Assembly: GCA_963805715.1 (NCBI GenBank)
Contig: CAWDVK010000016.1
Coordinates: 1 to 34,184, forward strand
DNA length: 34,184 nt
Source: CAWDVK01 sp963805715
Lineage (GTDB): Bacteria > Actinomycetota > Actinomycetes > Streptosporangiales > Streptosporangiaceae
Direction: 5' to 3'
In this document: positions 16,669 through 25,153 of the stretch, in pieces
How positions within the stretch are numbered: the first letter of the stretch is position 1
Layout: every line of letters starts with the position of its first letter
Translations under genes and position numbers: made by a program
The notes under the pieces: generated by a model
Seen by the model: only the letters and a program-made list of their open reading frames with translations
Told to the model about the DNA's origin: nothing
Database searches by the model: none

Positions 16669-19059
16669 GTGACACAGGCGCTGGACGAGATCAAGATCGG
16701 CGGGCTGGGCGCTAGCCGGAAGCGGGTCGAGGACAACCGCTTCATCCGCGGCAAGGGCAACTACACCGACGACATCACCCTGCCCGGCATGCTGCACATG
16801 GAGATCCTGCGCAGCCCGCTGGCGCACGCGCGGATCAGGTCGATCGACGCCAGCAAGGCGTGGGAGATCCCCGGCGTCCACCTGGTGCTGACCGGCGAGA
16901 TGATGGCGACCCGCAACCTGGCCTGGATGCCGACGCTGTCCTACGACACCCAGGCCGTGCTGGCCACCGACAAGGTGCGCTTCCAGGGCCAGGAGGTGGC
17001 CTGCGTCATCGCCGATGACCCGTACATCGCCAAGGACGCCTGCGAGGTGATCGAGGTCGACTACGAGCCGCTTCCGGTCATCGTCAACCCGTCGCAGGCG
17101 CAGGCCGACGACGCTCCCGTCATCCGCGATGACAAGGAGAACCAGCCGGACAACGTCATCTACAACTGGGAAGTGGGCGACGCGGCCGGCACCGAGCGCG
17201 CCTTCGCGCAGGCGGACGTGATCTCGAAGCTCCAGCTGCACTACCCGCGCTCGCACCCATCGCCGATCGAGTGCTGCGGGTCGATTGCCGACTTCAACCG
17301 GGCCACCTCCAAGCTCACGGTCTACATGACGACGCAGGCGCCGCACATCATCCGGGCCGCCGTCGCGCTGGTCGCCGAACTACCCGAGCACATGATCCGG
17401 ATCATCTCCCCGGACATCGGCGGCGGGTTCGGCAACAAGGTCCCCGTCTATCCCGGCTACGTCTGCTCGATCCTGGCCTCGATCCTGCTGGAGCGGCCGG
17501 TCAAGTGGATCGAGGACAAGTCAGGCAACCTGATCTCGACGGGATTCGCGCGGGACGTCTACCTGGACGGCGAGATGGCGCTGCGCCGGGACGGCAAGAT
17601 CCTCGCGATCCGGATGCACACGGACGCCGACCACGGCGCGTTCTTCTCCGACGCGCAGCCGAGCAAGTTCAAGATCGGGCTGATGCACTCGGCCTTCGCC
17701 GCCTACGACATCCCGGTCGCCCACCTCACGGCGCGCGGCATGTACACGAACAAGGCCCCCGGCGGGGTCGCCTACCGGTGCTCGTTCCGGGTCACCGAGG
17801 CGATGTTCTTCCAGGAGCGGATGGTCCAGGCCGCCGCCGACGACCTGGGGATGGACCAGGCCGAGTTCCGGCGGATGAACTTCGTCCGGGACGAGGACTT
17901 CCCGCACCGCACCCCGTTCGGCTTCCTGACCGACTCCGGCCAGTACGGCAAGTGCCTGGACGTCGGCCTGAAGGCGGTCGGGTACGAGGACTTCCGGCGG
18001 CAGCAGCAGGAGGCCAGGGCACGCGGCCGGCTGCTCGGCATCGGCATCTCCACCATGACCGAGCCGCTCGGCGCGGGTAACAGCCGCGAGTACGACATCC
18101 TCGGCATCAAGATGTTCGACTCGGCCGAGCTCAAGATCCACATGACGGGCAAGGCCATCGTCCGGACCGGTGCCAGGGGCCAGGGCCAGGGGCACGAGAC
18201 GACCTGGGCCCAGATCGTCAGCCACGAGCTCGGCATCCCGGCCGACGACATCGTCGTCGAGGAAGGCGATACCGACACGGCCCCGTTCGGGATGGGCACC
18301 TACGCGTCCCGCAGCACGCCAGTCGCCGGCGCCGCCATCTCCATGGTGTCACGTAAGATCCGGGCCAAGGCGCGCAAGCTCGCCGCGCACCTGCTGGAGG
18401 TGTCCGAGGAGGACATCGAGTGGGAGCTCGGCCGGTTCTACATCCGCAGCGCGCCCGACCGCGGCGTGACCATCCAGGAATGCGCGATGGCCGCCTACAG
18501 CAACATGCCGGATGGCATGGAGCCGGGCCTGGAGAACACCGCTTACTACGACCCGCCCAACCTCACCTGGCCGTTCGCCGTCTACATCGTCACGGTGGAG
18601 GTCGACCCGCAGACCGGGGTCTGGGACGTGCTGAACATAGTGGCCGTCGATGACTGCGGGGTGCGGATCAACCCGATGATCGTCGAGGGGCAGATCATGG
18701 GCGGCCTGACCGAGGCCTACGCCATGGCCAACATGCAGTTCATCACCTTCGACGCCGAGGGTAACTGCGTGGGCTCGAACTACATGGACTACCTGCTGCC
18801 GACCGCCTGGGAAACGCCGGGATTCGAGCTGCACAGCGAAGTGGTCACGCCGTGCCCGCACCACCCGATCGGGGCGAAGGGAATCGGCGAGTGCGCCGCG
18901 GTCGGCGGGCCGGCCGCTTTCGTCAATGCGGTGCTGGACGCGCTGTCGGGAACCGGGGTCCGCAACATCGACATGCCGCTGCTGCCGGACCGGGTCTGGG
19001 AGGCCATCACCTACCGCCGCGACGTGTCCGGCGCGCCGCCGGTGCGGGCGGATGAGTGA
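16669..19059 (+). CDS. coxL: CO dehydrogenase large subunit CoxL, form I, locus B
   Basis: Intact 796-residue Mo-Cu subunit that would oxidise CO to CO2. The GTG start follows GGGAG. The N-terminal homology begins at EDNRFIRGKGNY. The substrate-channel and cofactor motifs are DIGGGFGNKVP (249-259), the form I active-site loop AYRCSFR (368-374, with the Cu-binding Cys371), GQGQGHETT (504-512) and GAKGIGE (735-741) with the catalytic Glu741. Form II enzymes have AYxGAGR instead, so this is a form I protein. The stop overlaps a possible upstream ATG of the XdhC gene. It is clearly paralogous to the locus A CoxL but differs throughout, and lacks the repeat extension. Confidence 0.96.
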   Translation: MTQALDEIKIGGLGASRKRVEDNRFIRGKGNYTDDITLPGMLHMEILRSPLAHARIRSIDASKAWEIPGVHLVLTGEMMATRNLAWMPTLSYDTQAVLATDKVRFQGQEVACVIADDPYIAKDACEVIEVDYEPLPVIVNPSQAQADDAPVIRDDKENQPDNVIYNWEVGDAAGTERAFAQADVISKLQLHYPRSHPSPIECCGSIADFNRATSKLTVYMTTQAPHIIRAAVALVAELPEHMIRIISPDIGGGFGNKVPVYPGYVCSILASILLERPVKWIEDKSGNLISTGFARDVYLDGEMALRRDGKILAIRMHTDADHGAFFSDAQPSKFKIGLMHSAFAAYDIPVAHLTARGMYTNKAPGGVAYRCSFRVTEAMFFQERMVQAAADDLGMDQAEFRRMNFVRDEDFPHRTPFGFLTDSGQYGKCLDVGLKAVGYEDFRRQQQEARARGRLLGIGISTMTEPLGAGNSREYDILGIKMFDSAELKIHMTGKAIVRTGARGQGQGHETTWAQIVSHELGIPADDIVVEEGDTDTAPFGMGTYASRSTPVAGAAISMVSRKIRAKARKLAAHLLEVSEEDIEWELGRFYIRSAPDRGVTIQECAMAAYSNMPDGMEPGLENTAYYDPPNLTWPFAVYIVTVEVDPQTGVWDVLNIVAVDDCGVRINPMIVEGQIMGGLTEAYAMANMQFITFDAEGNCVGSNYMDYLLPTAWETPGFELHSEVVTPCPHHPIGAKGIGECAAVGGPAAFVNAVLDALSGTGVRNIDMPLLPDRVWEAITYRRDVSGAPPVRADE

Positions 19060-19072
19060 CGGGGGAGTGCTG

Positions 19073-20177
19073 ATGGACGGCTGGAGTGTCCTGGATCAGG
19101 CCGGCGAGCTGGCCCGGAGCGGGCAGGCGTGCGCGCTCGCAACCGTGGTCTGGCGGCAGGGCCCGTCCTCGAGCCAGCAGGGATCGCGCGCGATCATTAC
19201 CGCCGCGGGCGAGCTGCGCGGCTGGATCGGCGGCGCCTGCGCCGAGCCGGTGGTCATCCGCGAGGCGCAGCGGGTGATCGCCGAGGGGACGGCCCGCCTG
19301 GTGCTGCTCGGCAGCCCCGACCAGTTCGGCGGGGCGGTACCGGCCGGGATGACGGTCGTGCCCATCTCCTGCCAGAGCGAGGGGGCGCTCGAGGTCTACA
19401 TCGAGCCGGTCCTGCCCGCGCCGCACCTGGTCATCGTCGGCCGGTCGCCGATGGCGCACACCCTCGCTGATCTGGCCCGGTCACTCGGCTGGCGGGCCGA
19501 GCTGATCGCCGGCCGGGACTTCACGGCGGCCGACGCCGGCCGGGACTCCATGGTGGTGGTGGCTACCCAGGGCCATGACGACGAGCAGGCCGTCGAGCAG
19601 GCGGTGGCCGCCCGGCCGGCCTATGTCGGCCTGGTCGGCTCGAAGCGCCGGGGGGGCGCGGTGCTCGGCTACCTGGCCGACCGCGGGGTGCCCCGGGATC
19701 AGCTCGACCGGATCCGGGTACCGGCCGGCCTTGACCTGGGCCGGACCACGCACCCGGAGATCGCGGTCGCGATCCTGGCTGAGCTGGTCCAGCTCCGCGC
19801 GGCCGGGGCCCTCACGTCGCCCGGCCAGAGCCCGGCCGCGCAGGCCCGGAAGCCGGCGCAGGCCCGGAAGCCGGCGCAGGGCGGCACGGCGCAGGCCGAC
19901 GGCGCAGGCCGGCACGGCGCAGGCCGGCACGGCGCAGGCCGGCACGGCGCAGGCCCGGAAGGCGGCCAGGTCGCCGCACCCGGAGGACGGGGGGACGGAC
20001 GGCGCCGATGCGGCCGCGGAGGTCACCGATCCGGTCTGCGGCATGACGGTGACCACCGCGGCCGCCGACCGGCCGCTGGAGCACGCTGGTGTCACCTACT
20101 ACTTCTGCTGCTCCGGCTGCCGCCGGGCGTTCGAGAGCGAACCCGCGGCCTACGCGAGAAGAGAGACCCGATGCTGA
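19073..20177 (+). CDS. XdhC/CoxI-family maturation protein fused to a YHS domain (frameshifted in a repeat)
   Basis: XdhC/CoxI proteins help supply mature molybdenum cofactor to the enzyme. The ATG at 19073 has GGGGGAG five bases upstream. The N-terminal XdhC part is seen in GPSSSQQGSRA and WIGGACAEPVV; the Rossmann part is LVIVGRSPMAHTLADLA and YVGLVGSKRRGG. Then comes a repeat-encoded linker. The C-terminal metal-binding YHS domain (DPVCGMTV, then YYFCCSGCRRAF) lies in another frame. Five 15-bp units GGCACGGCGCAGGCC are present, but the second (19898-19910) lacks two bases; restoring them joins both parts through five GTAQA repeats. The YHS frame ends at a TGA overlapping the coxG start (ATGCTGA), which confirms it as the proper end. 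Confidence 0.85.
19841..19876. repeat. 18-bp tandem duplication in xdhC
   Basis: Two identical copies of CAGGCCCGGAAGCCGGCG, encoding QARKPA twice in the linker between the XdhC and YHS domains. Confidence 0.95.
19883..19955. repeat. 15-bp minisatellite with one 2-bp-short unit in xdhC
   Basis: Units of GGCACGGCGCAGGCC at 19883-19897, 19911-19925, 19926-19940 and 19941-19955 are identical. The unit at 19898-19910 is 13 bp (GACGGCGCAGGCC). The short unit is what shifts the reading frame. Confidence 0.97.
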
Positions 20178-20758
20178 TCAAGAACGAGTTCGAGGTCGCT
20201 GAGCCGGTCGAGAAGGTGTGGCAGTTCTTCGACAACATCCCGCAGGTCGCTTCGTGCCTGCCCGGCGCCGAGCTGACCGATGACCTTGGCGGCGATAAGT
20301 ACCAGGGCAAGGTCGCCATCCGGATGGGGCCGGTCCGGATGCAGTTCGCCGGCACCGCTGACATCACCGAGCGCGACGAGGCAGCCAGGCGCGTGGTGGT
20401 GAACGCGAGCGGGGCCGACGAGAAGGGCCGCGGCCAGGCCAGCATGGTCGTCACCGCGACCCTGACCCGATCCGGCCGCGGTACCAGGGTGGGCGTCACC
20501 CAGGACCTGCAGCTGTCCGGCGCGGCCGCGCAGTACGGCCGGGGCATGATCTCCAACGTCTCGTCCGTGCTGATGCGCGACTTCTCGGCCAACATGCAGG
20601 ACCGGATCGCCCGGATCGAGCGCGGGGAGTCGCCCGAGCAGATCGCCGCTGCCTCCGCCGCCCCGGCGAAGGGCTTCACCCTCGGCCTGCGGGCCGCACT
20701 GATGGCGCTGAGCCGGGTCTTCCGCCGTTTCTTCGTCCCTTACCAGGCTGCGAGCTGA
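20171..20758 (+). CDS. coxG: CoxG, SRPBCC-fold CO dehydrogenase membrane partner
   Basis: The 195-residue product begins at ATG 20171, overlapping the XdhC-YHS stop, with GAGAAGAGAG upstream. Residues 1-about 145 form the SRPBCC fold of CoxG (EFEVAEPVEKVWQFFDNIPQVASCLPG at the start, the LPGAE and GPV motifs, and FSANMQDRI in the last helix). A flexible linker leads to a C-terminal amphipathic or membrane-associating helix (LGLRAALMALSRVFRRFFVPY). CoxG is known to be needed to link CO dehydrogenase to the membrane and has been proposed to carry quinone between membrane and enzyme. Only one coxG exists in the window for two CODH loci, so it may serve both. Confidence 0.92.
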   Translation: MLIKNEFEVAEPVEKVWQFFDNIPQVASCLPGAELTDDLGGDKYQGKVAIRMGPVRMQFAGTADITERDEAARRVVVNASGADEKGRGQASMVVTATLTRSGRGTRVGVTQDLQLSGAAAQYGRGMISNVSSVLMRDFSANMQDRIARIERGESPEQIAAASAAPAKGFTLGLRAALMALSRVFRRFFVPYQAAS

Positions 20759-20770
20759 GGAGAGCCAACC

Positions 20771-21025
20771 ATGGTCTTGTGGTGGATCGGCAACGCCATC
20801 CTGCTGCTGGTGGTCCTGCCTGTCGTCATCTTCCTGCTGAACCGGGTGCTGGCCGCGCTGGAGCGGATCCGCGGAGCGACGGACGAGGTCCTCAGCGGCG
20901 GCGTCGCGCTTGTCGGAGAGCTGAACGGCGTCCCCGAGGCGCTGGCCACGACGGACAGCACCGTCCGGGACGTGTCGGTCGGCGCGGTCCGGTACGCGGG
21001 ATCGGTGGCCAAGCTGCTCGGCTGA
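20771..21025 (+). CDS. Small single-pass membrane protein 1 after coxG
   Basis: Begins 12 bp after coxG with GAGGAGAG as ribosome binding site. 84 residues: one membrane helix (about 4-24, WWIGNAILLLVVLPVVIFLL), then basic residues (NRVLAALERIRG) that predict a cytoplasmic C-terminus, then a polar helical tail rich in Gly, Ala, Thr and Val. No metal or catalytic motif is present. I do not recognise the family. It starts a run of five similar small proteins in the same operon. Confidence 0.82.
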   Translation: MVLWWIGNAILLLVVLPVVIFLLNRVLAALERIRGATDEVLSGGVALVGELNGVPEALATTDSTVRDVSVGAVRYAGSVAKLLG

Positions 21026-21086
21026 CCGTCACGGGTCGAGCTGAGATGACTAGCCAGAAATGCGCCGAGCAGAAAGGAGAACAGCA

Positions 21087-21314
21087 ATGCCGGCAGCCGC
21101 CTGGGCGACACTGATCATTGCTGCACTGATCATCGCGATAACCGCCGTGGGCCTCCTGCGGGTCGTCTTCCATCTCCGGGCGGTGCGCGCGACCCTGGTC
21201 GCGACGACCGGCGGCGTGCAGGCGGTGGCCCAGCTGACCAGCACGGTGCCGGACCGGCTGACGTTGGTCAACGCCAGCCTGAAGCCGGTCCGCGACTTCT
21301 GCGAGACGGTGTGA
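21087..21314 (+). CDS. Small single-pass membrane protein 2 after coxG
   Basis: The ATG at 21087 has AAAGGAG seven bases upstream; the frame extends nine codons further without support. 75 residues with a membrane helix at about 5-26 (WATLIIAALIIAITAVGLLRVVF), then HLRAVRA, then a helical tail (VQAVAQLTSTVPDRLTLVNA, ending VRDFCETV). The layout matches the neighbours: N-terminal anchor, basic flank, short cytoplasmic helix. Function unknown. Its stop overlaps a possible GTG start of the next gene. Confidence 0.82.
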   Translation: MPAAAWATLIIAALIIAITAVGLLRVVFHLRAVRATLVATTGGVQAVAQLTSTVPDRLTLVNASLKPVRDFCETV

Positions 21315-21328
21315 GCGGGGATGCGGTC

Positions 21329-21610
21329 ATGAGCCACCATCTCGTTCTCGCGGCCGGCGCCTCGCCCAGCAATTTCGGCTGGATCCTGGGCTACGTCATC
21401 GGCATCGTGGTCGTCCTCGTCGTGGTCGCGCTGGTCGTGCCGATCCTGCTGCTGGCCCGGTCGATCGGCAACGAGGCACCGAAGATCAACGACGCGCTGA
21501 CGCAGGCGGTGCGGAACACCGCGCCGCTGGCCGCGCTGCGCACGACGATCGAGCACGCCACGATCATCATCGGCGGGCTGCAGCGCGGCCGCGCCCGGCT
21601 GGGAGGTTAG
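21329..21610 (+). CDS. Small single-pass membrane protein 3 after coxG
   Basis: I take the ATG at 21329 (93 residues); a GTG at 21311 overlapping the previous stop would add six residues and is equally possible. A short N-terminal segment is followed by a long Val/Leu/Ile-rich membrane helix (about 17-42), then ARSIGNEAPKINDALTQAVRN and a helical tail ending QRGRARLGG. Same architecture as the neighbours. No known family recognised. Confidence 0.8.
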   Translation: MSHHLVLAAGASPSNFGWILGYVIGIVVVLVVVALVVPILLLARSIGNEAPKINDALTQAVRNTAPLAALRTTIEHATIIIGGLQRGRARLGG

Positions 21611-21612
21611 CG

Positions 21613-21903
21613 ATGCATGTCCTGGCGATGTCGTCAGCCGAGCACACCCGGTGGCTGATCGCGGACATCCTCGGCCTGGTCGTGGTGGTGGCCGTGGCGG
21701 CCCTGCTCAGCCTGCTCATCTGGCTGGTGAAGATCATCGACCGGCGGGTCGTGACCGTGCGCGACACGCTGCAGGCCGCCGCGGCGAACACCGCGGAGAC
21801 CGTGCTCATCCCGCAGGTCGCCGACGGAGTCGAGGCGGTCCTGGCGGAGGGCCTGCAGCATCACCTGTTCCTCGGCCGGGTGCTCGGGAAGGTTAAGTCA
21901 TGA
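21613..21903 (+). CDS. Small single-pass membrane protein 4 after coxG
   Basis: Starts two bases after the preceding stop, with GGGAGG upstream. 96 residues: polar N-terminus (about 1-15), membrane helix (about 16-41, IADILGLVVVVAVAALLSLL and on), a basic IIDRRVVTVRD flank, then an amphipathic tail (AAAANTAETVLIPQVADGVE) ending GRVLGKVKS. Function unknown. The stop overlaps the next start as ATGA, which indicates translational coupling. Confidence 0.82.
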   Translation: MHVLAMSSAEHTRWLIADILGLVVVVAVAALLSLLIWLVKIIDRRVVTVRDTLQAAAANTAETVLIPQVADGVEAVLAEGLQHHLFLGRVLGKVKS

Positions 21904-22259
21904 CAGGGCTGGTCGTTTTCACGGTCATCGACATCGTCTTGCTGATCGCCGGCCTGGCGTTCTACCTGTACTGGGCGGGCACCCTGCTGACCAGGATCGC
22001 CGGGAACCTGGAGGAGTGCGGGCAGCTGGTCCGGGCCATCGTCGAGCACGCCAGGCTGATCGGGCCCGGCGTCGAGCACATCAACCAGACCGGCGGCGTG
22101 GTGGCCGGCGCCCTTCCGCTGCTGTACGGGATGGCCGAGGAGATCGTCACGGACGTAACGCCCAGGCCCGAGGAGCCGGCCGTACTCGAGCCGGCCCGGC
22201 CGGCCTCCGGCACGCGACGCTCCCGGCTGCACGACGCGGTGGGCTTCGCCCCGCGCTAG
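21900..22259 (+). CDS. Small single-pass membrane protein 5 after coxG
   Basis: The ATG at 21900 overlaps the previous stop (ATGA). 119 residues, the longest of the five: membrane helix at about 3-28 (VFTVIDIVLLIAGLAFYLYWAG), then a helical cytoplasmic stretch (LLTRIAGNLEECGQLVRAIV, HINQTGGVVAGALPLLYGMAEEI), then a Pro/Arg-rich end. No family recognised. It closes the plus-strand operon of locus B. The tight spacing from coxG to here argues that these five proteins act with CO dehydrogenase or its electron acceptor at the membrane, but no residue proves it. Confidence 0.82.
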   Translation: MTGLVVFTVIDIVLLIAGLAFYLYWAGTLLTRIAGNLEECGQLVRAIVEHARLIGPGVEHINQTGGVVAGALPLLYGMAEEIVTDVTPRPEEPAVLEPARPASGTRRSRLHDAVGFAPR

Positions 22260-22373
22260 CCGCCGGTCCGCCACTGGTCAGCTGCCGTCCCGCCGCTGTC
22301 ACGCCTCGGCCCCAGGTGCCCCGGCCGCCGTCCGCAGCTGCTCGCCCGGGCCGGCGGGCGCCGCGCGGCCAGG

Positions 22374-22838
22374 TCAGCTGTCGCGCGGCTGCCGCTGGCC
22401 CGGTGGTGACTGGTCCGGGCCGCGGCGGGCCACCGGCCCGGTGGTGGGCGCCGTGTACTCGCCGATCCACTCGTCTTTCCAGGCCTGGTCGTACTGCTGA
22501 GCATTGCAGCGCGGCCGGTAGATCGCGGTGAGCTCGCGGGCGATCTGCTCCCGGTGCGGCCGGCCGCCGCCGGGCACCTCGTAGGTGCAGACGTAGACCT
22601 TCCACTTCGACCCGGCGCGGCGGATCCAGCAGTGCGCCCGCGGGTGCTGGAACGGGAATCGCTCGGCGGACAGGTCATCGGCATGATCGACGTAGATGAC
22701 CGCGTACCGGTCCGGCCTGGTGTCGGGATCCGGCTTATAAGCGATCGCGTAGACGGCCGCCAGCTGCGGCGGTGTCCACCCGCCGAGCAGCCGCGGCCCC
22801 TCGAACGGATACCCGGCCAGTGATCCGAGCCGGATCAC
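22374..22838 (-). CDS. Conserved-looking protein of unknown function, possibly GIY-YIG-like
   Basis: GTG start overlaps the upstream stop (GTGA), 154 residues. The core reads GGWTPPQLAAVYAIAYK, then RYAVIYVDHADDLSAERFPF, W-x-R, then REQIARELTAIYRPRCN. The pattern VYAI ... VIYV ... LS ... E-x(2)-L-x(3)-Y-P/R-x-C-N recalls the GIY-YIG fold, but nuclease residues are not certain, so this is only a suggestion. The Pro/Arg/Gln-rich tail looks disordered. It is last in the minus-strand operon with coxD and coxE of locus B. Confidence 0.72.
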   Translation of the reverse strand: MIRLGSLAGYPFEGPRLLGGWTPPQLAAVYAIAYKPDPDTRPDRYAVIYVDHADDLSAERFPFQHPRAHCWIRRAGSKWKVYVCTYEVPGGGRPHREQIARELTAIYRPRCNAQQYDQAWKDEWIGEYTAPTTGPVARRGPDQSPPGQRQPRDS

Positions 22839-23113
22839 CGCAGCTCGTCCTCGTCTTCGCCGATGGCCTCGGCCCGGACGACCGGGCCGACCGGAAGCCC
22901 GGCCCTGGCCGCGGCCGCGGCCAGTTCCGCGGCCGCCTTCTCGATCGCCTCGTCCCGGCTGTCCGCCTCCACGATGAGCTGGGCCCCGTACCTGCTGGTC
23001 CCGATCCCGGTGGCGATGCCGCCGCTTGCGGCGATCGCATCAGCCAGCTCTACCACTTCCTCGCGGGTCAGCACCCGGTCGCCATCGGTCTCGATCCCTA
23101 CACTCCACCGCAC
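22835..23113 (-). CDS. Small soluble protein of unknown function in the coxDE operon
   Basis: GTG start nine bases after the coxE stop, 92 residues. It looks like a compact alpha-beta protein: WSVGIETDGDRVLTREEVVE, then ASGGIATGIGTSRYGAQLIVEA, then a long Ala/Glu-rich helix and PVVRAEAIGEDEDELR. No cysteines or obvious metal site. I do not recognise a named family. It overlaps the following gene by four bases. Confidence 0.78.
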   Translation of the reverse strand: MRWSVGIETDGDRVLTREEVVELADAIAASGGIATGIGTSRYGAQLIVEADSRDEAIEKAAAELAAAAARAGLPVGPVVRAEAIGEDEDELR

Positions 23114-23122
23114 CGCGCACCC

Positions 23123-24250
23123 CTAATTCAGCGTCGGCAGCAGCGTAGCGAGTTCTTCCAGGCTGCTCAGATCGTGGCCGGACAGCATCAGGTCGATGTG
23201 CGGCGCGGCCACCATCATCCCCACCGTGCTCGGCCGGAAGTCCCGGCTGCTGCCCTTGTGCGGATTCATCCACACGAGCCGGTAGCACAGCAGGGACAGC
23301 CGTTCCATGGCGGCCGCCAGCACGGCAGGATCGCCGCGGTCGAGACCGTCCGAGCAGATCACGACGACGCCGCCGCGGCACAGACCGCGCCGTCCCCAGT
23401 TCCGGACGAAGGCATCCAGGGAGTCGCCGATCCTGGTGCCGCCGTCCCAGTCGAACGCGGCCTGCGCGGCGCGGCGCAGTGCCTCATCCGGGTGCCGGCT
23501 GTCCAGCGCGCCGGTGACCCGGGTCAGCCTGGTGCCGAAGCAGAACACCTCAACCCGCGACGCCGCCCGGCTGGCGGAATGCGCGAACTGCAGCAGGTTC
23601 CGCGAGTAGTCGGCCATCGAGCCGGAGATATCGAGGATGAGGATCAGCGGGCGCAGCCGGAGCCTGCGCCGCCGCCAGTACAGCTGAGCCGACTCGCCGT
23701 GCATGCGCATGGTCTCGCGCACGGTCCGGCGCGGGTCGGGCCGGCGCCCGGAGCGGGCGGTCACCGTGCGCCGGGTGCGGCGCCTCGGCGGCGTCAGCGC
23801 GATCCTGGACATGATCCGGCGCAGGGCCGCGAGCTCATCCGGCGTGCAGGCGGCGAACGACTTATGCTTGAGCGCGTCCACGTCGGAGGCCATCCAGCCG
23901 AGCACGGCCTCATCCTCGCCGGATTCCTCGCCCGGCTCGGTGGACGGTATCGCCAGCGCGCCCATGGCTTCGGCCGGGGCCCGCGGCACGAGCGTCAGCA
24001 GGTCCGCCGCCGGGCCTGCGTCGGCCAGGAAGTACCGCCGGAACACCTCGTTATAGGTTCCGGTGTCCTGGTGCAGGCTCAGCAGCGTCGTCCGGCCCGC
24101 CCAGTACAGGTCGAGCAGGTCGGTGGGGTCGAGCACGGAAACGGCCGAGCAGTAGGTCAGCACGTCGCCGGAGCCCACGGCCAGCCCGGCGGAGCGGAGC
24201 TGGGCCGCGAAGCCCGCCAGCAGGCCGACGACCGGAGCCCGGTCAGGCAC
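23123..24250 (-). CDS. coxE: CoxE-like VWA protein, locus B
   Basis: Intact 375-residue VWA protein that pairs with CoxD in CODH maturation. The GTG at 24250 overlaps the CoxD coding end by eight bases. An N-terminal helical region (GLLAGFAAQLRSAGLAVGSG, then LLDLYWAGRTTLLS) and an Arg-rich linker (TPPRRRTRRTV) precede the VWA domain with MIDAS motif DISGSMADYS, the second metal-site region DWDGGTRIGDSL, and ICSDGLDRGDP, ending with RLVWMNPHKGS. It shows what the frameshifted locus A CoxE should look like in its C-terminal third. Confidence 0.93.
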   Translation of the reverse strand: MPDRAPVVGLLAGFAAQLRSAGLAVGSGDVLTYCSAVSVLDPTDLLDLYWAGRTTLLSLHQDTGTYNEVFRRYFLADAGPAADLLTLVPRAPAEAMGALAIPSTEPGEESGEDEAVLGWMASDVDALKHKSFAACTPDELAALRRIMSRIALTPPRRRTRRTVTARSGRRPDPRRTVRETMRMHGESAQLYWRRRRLRLRPLILILDISGSMADYSRNLLQFAHSASRAASRVEVFCFGTRLTRVTGALDSRHPDEALRRAAQAAFDWDGGTRIGDSLDAFVRNWGRRGLCRGGVVVICSDGLDRGDPAVLAAAMERLSLLCYRLVWMNPHKGSSRDFRPSTVGMMVAAPHIDLMLSGHDLSSLEELATLLPTLN

Positions 24251-25118
24251 CGGACGTGATCTCCTGCAGGCTCTCGCGCACCACTTCCAGGTCATCGCGA
24301 TCCTTGACGACCGCGCCCAGCGTGTCGGTGGCGTTCTGCGCGAGCAGATCGGTCTCGCCGAGGAAATCCAGGGTCCGGGCCCAGTCGATGGTCTCGGCCA
24401 CTCCCGGCGGCTTGGCCAGGTCGAGCTCGCGCAGCCGGTGCACCGCCGCCACGACCTGGCGGGCCAGCGCGGCCGAGATGCCCGGCTCGCGGATCAGTAC
24501 GATCTCCACCTCGCGCTCGGCGGACGGGTAGCCGATCCAGTGATACAGGCAGCGCCGCTTCAGCGCGTCATGCAACTCGCGGGTGCGGTTGGAAGTCAGC
24601 ACGACCAGCGGCGGGCTTGCTGACCTGATCGTGCCGATCTCGGGGATGCTGATCTGGAAATCTGACAGCACCTCGAGCAGGAATGCCTCGAACTCGTCAT
24701 CGGCGCGGTCGATCTCGTCAATCAGCAGCACGGCCCGGTCGCCGGCCCGGACCGCCTCCAGCAGCGGCCGCTCCAGCAGGAACCGGGGACCGAACAGCTT
24801 GTCGACCGCCTGGTCGTCAGCGACCTGATGCTCCGACAGCGCCCGGATATGCAGCATCTGGCGAGCGTAGTCCCACTCGTAGAGCGCCTGGTTGGTGTCA
24901 ATGCCCTCGTAGCACTGCAGCCGGATCAGCCTGCGGCCGAAGACCGCGGCCATGACCTTGGCCACCTCGGTCTTCCCCACTCCCACCTCGCCCTCGAGCA
25001 GGATGGGGCGGTTCAGGCACAGTCCGACGAACAGGACCGTGGCCAGCCCGCGGTCGGCCAGGTAACCGCCCTGGCGCAGCGTCTCGGCCAGCTCGCCGAC
25101 GGTCTCCGGGCGGTCCAT
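24243..25118 (-). CDS. coxD: CoxD-like MoxR-family AAA+ ATPase, locus B
   Basis: 291 residues with an ATG start and AAGGAGA about ten bases upstream. Walker A GEVGVGKT (43-50), LIRLQCYEGID and YEWDYARQ (64-87), Walker B LLIDEIDRAD (131-140), and sensor region TSNRTRELHDALKRRC. It is followed directly by coxE. This CoxD-CoxE pair lies on the strand opposite to the coxMSL genes of locus B, convergent with them, while in locus A coxDE follow coxL in the same operon. Confidence 0.93.
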   Translation of the reverse strand: MDRPETVGELAETLRQGGYLADRGLATVLFVGLCLNRPILLEGEVGVGKTEVAKVMAAVFGRRLIRLQCYEGIDTNQALYEWDYARQMLHIRALSEHQVADDQAVDKLFGPRFLLERPLLEAVRAGDRAVLLIDEIDRADDEFEAFLLEVLSDFQISIPEIGTIRSASPPLVVLTSNRTRELHDALKRRCLYHWIGYPSAEREVEIVLIREPGISAALARQVVAAVHRLRELDLAKPPGVAETIDWARTLDFLGETDLLAQNATDTLGAVVKDRDDLEVVRESLQEITSGA

Positions 25119-25153
25119 TCAGCGGGTCTCCTTGCCGTCGGCAGCCTCGGTCG

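Noticed and set aside
19978..20170. The Arg/Leu-rich stretch joining XdhC and CoxG in one 610-codon frame as a natural fusion
   Set aside because: The other frame encodes a clear YHS domain that ends at the coxG start, so the joined frame is a frameshift product.
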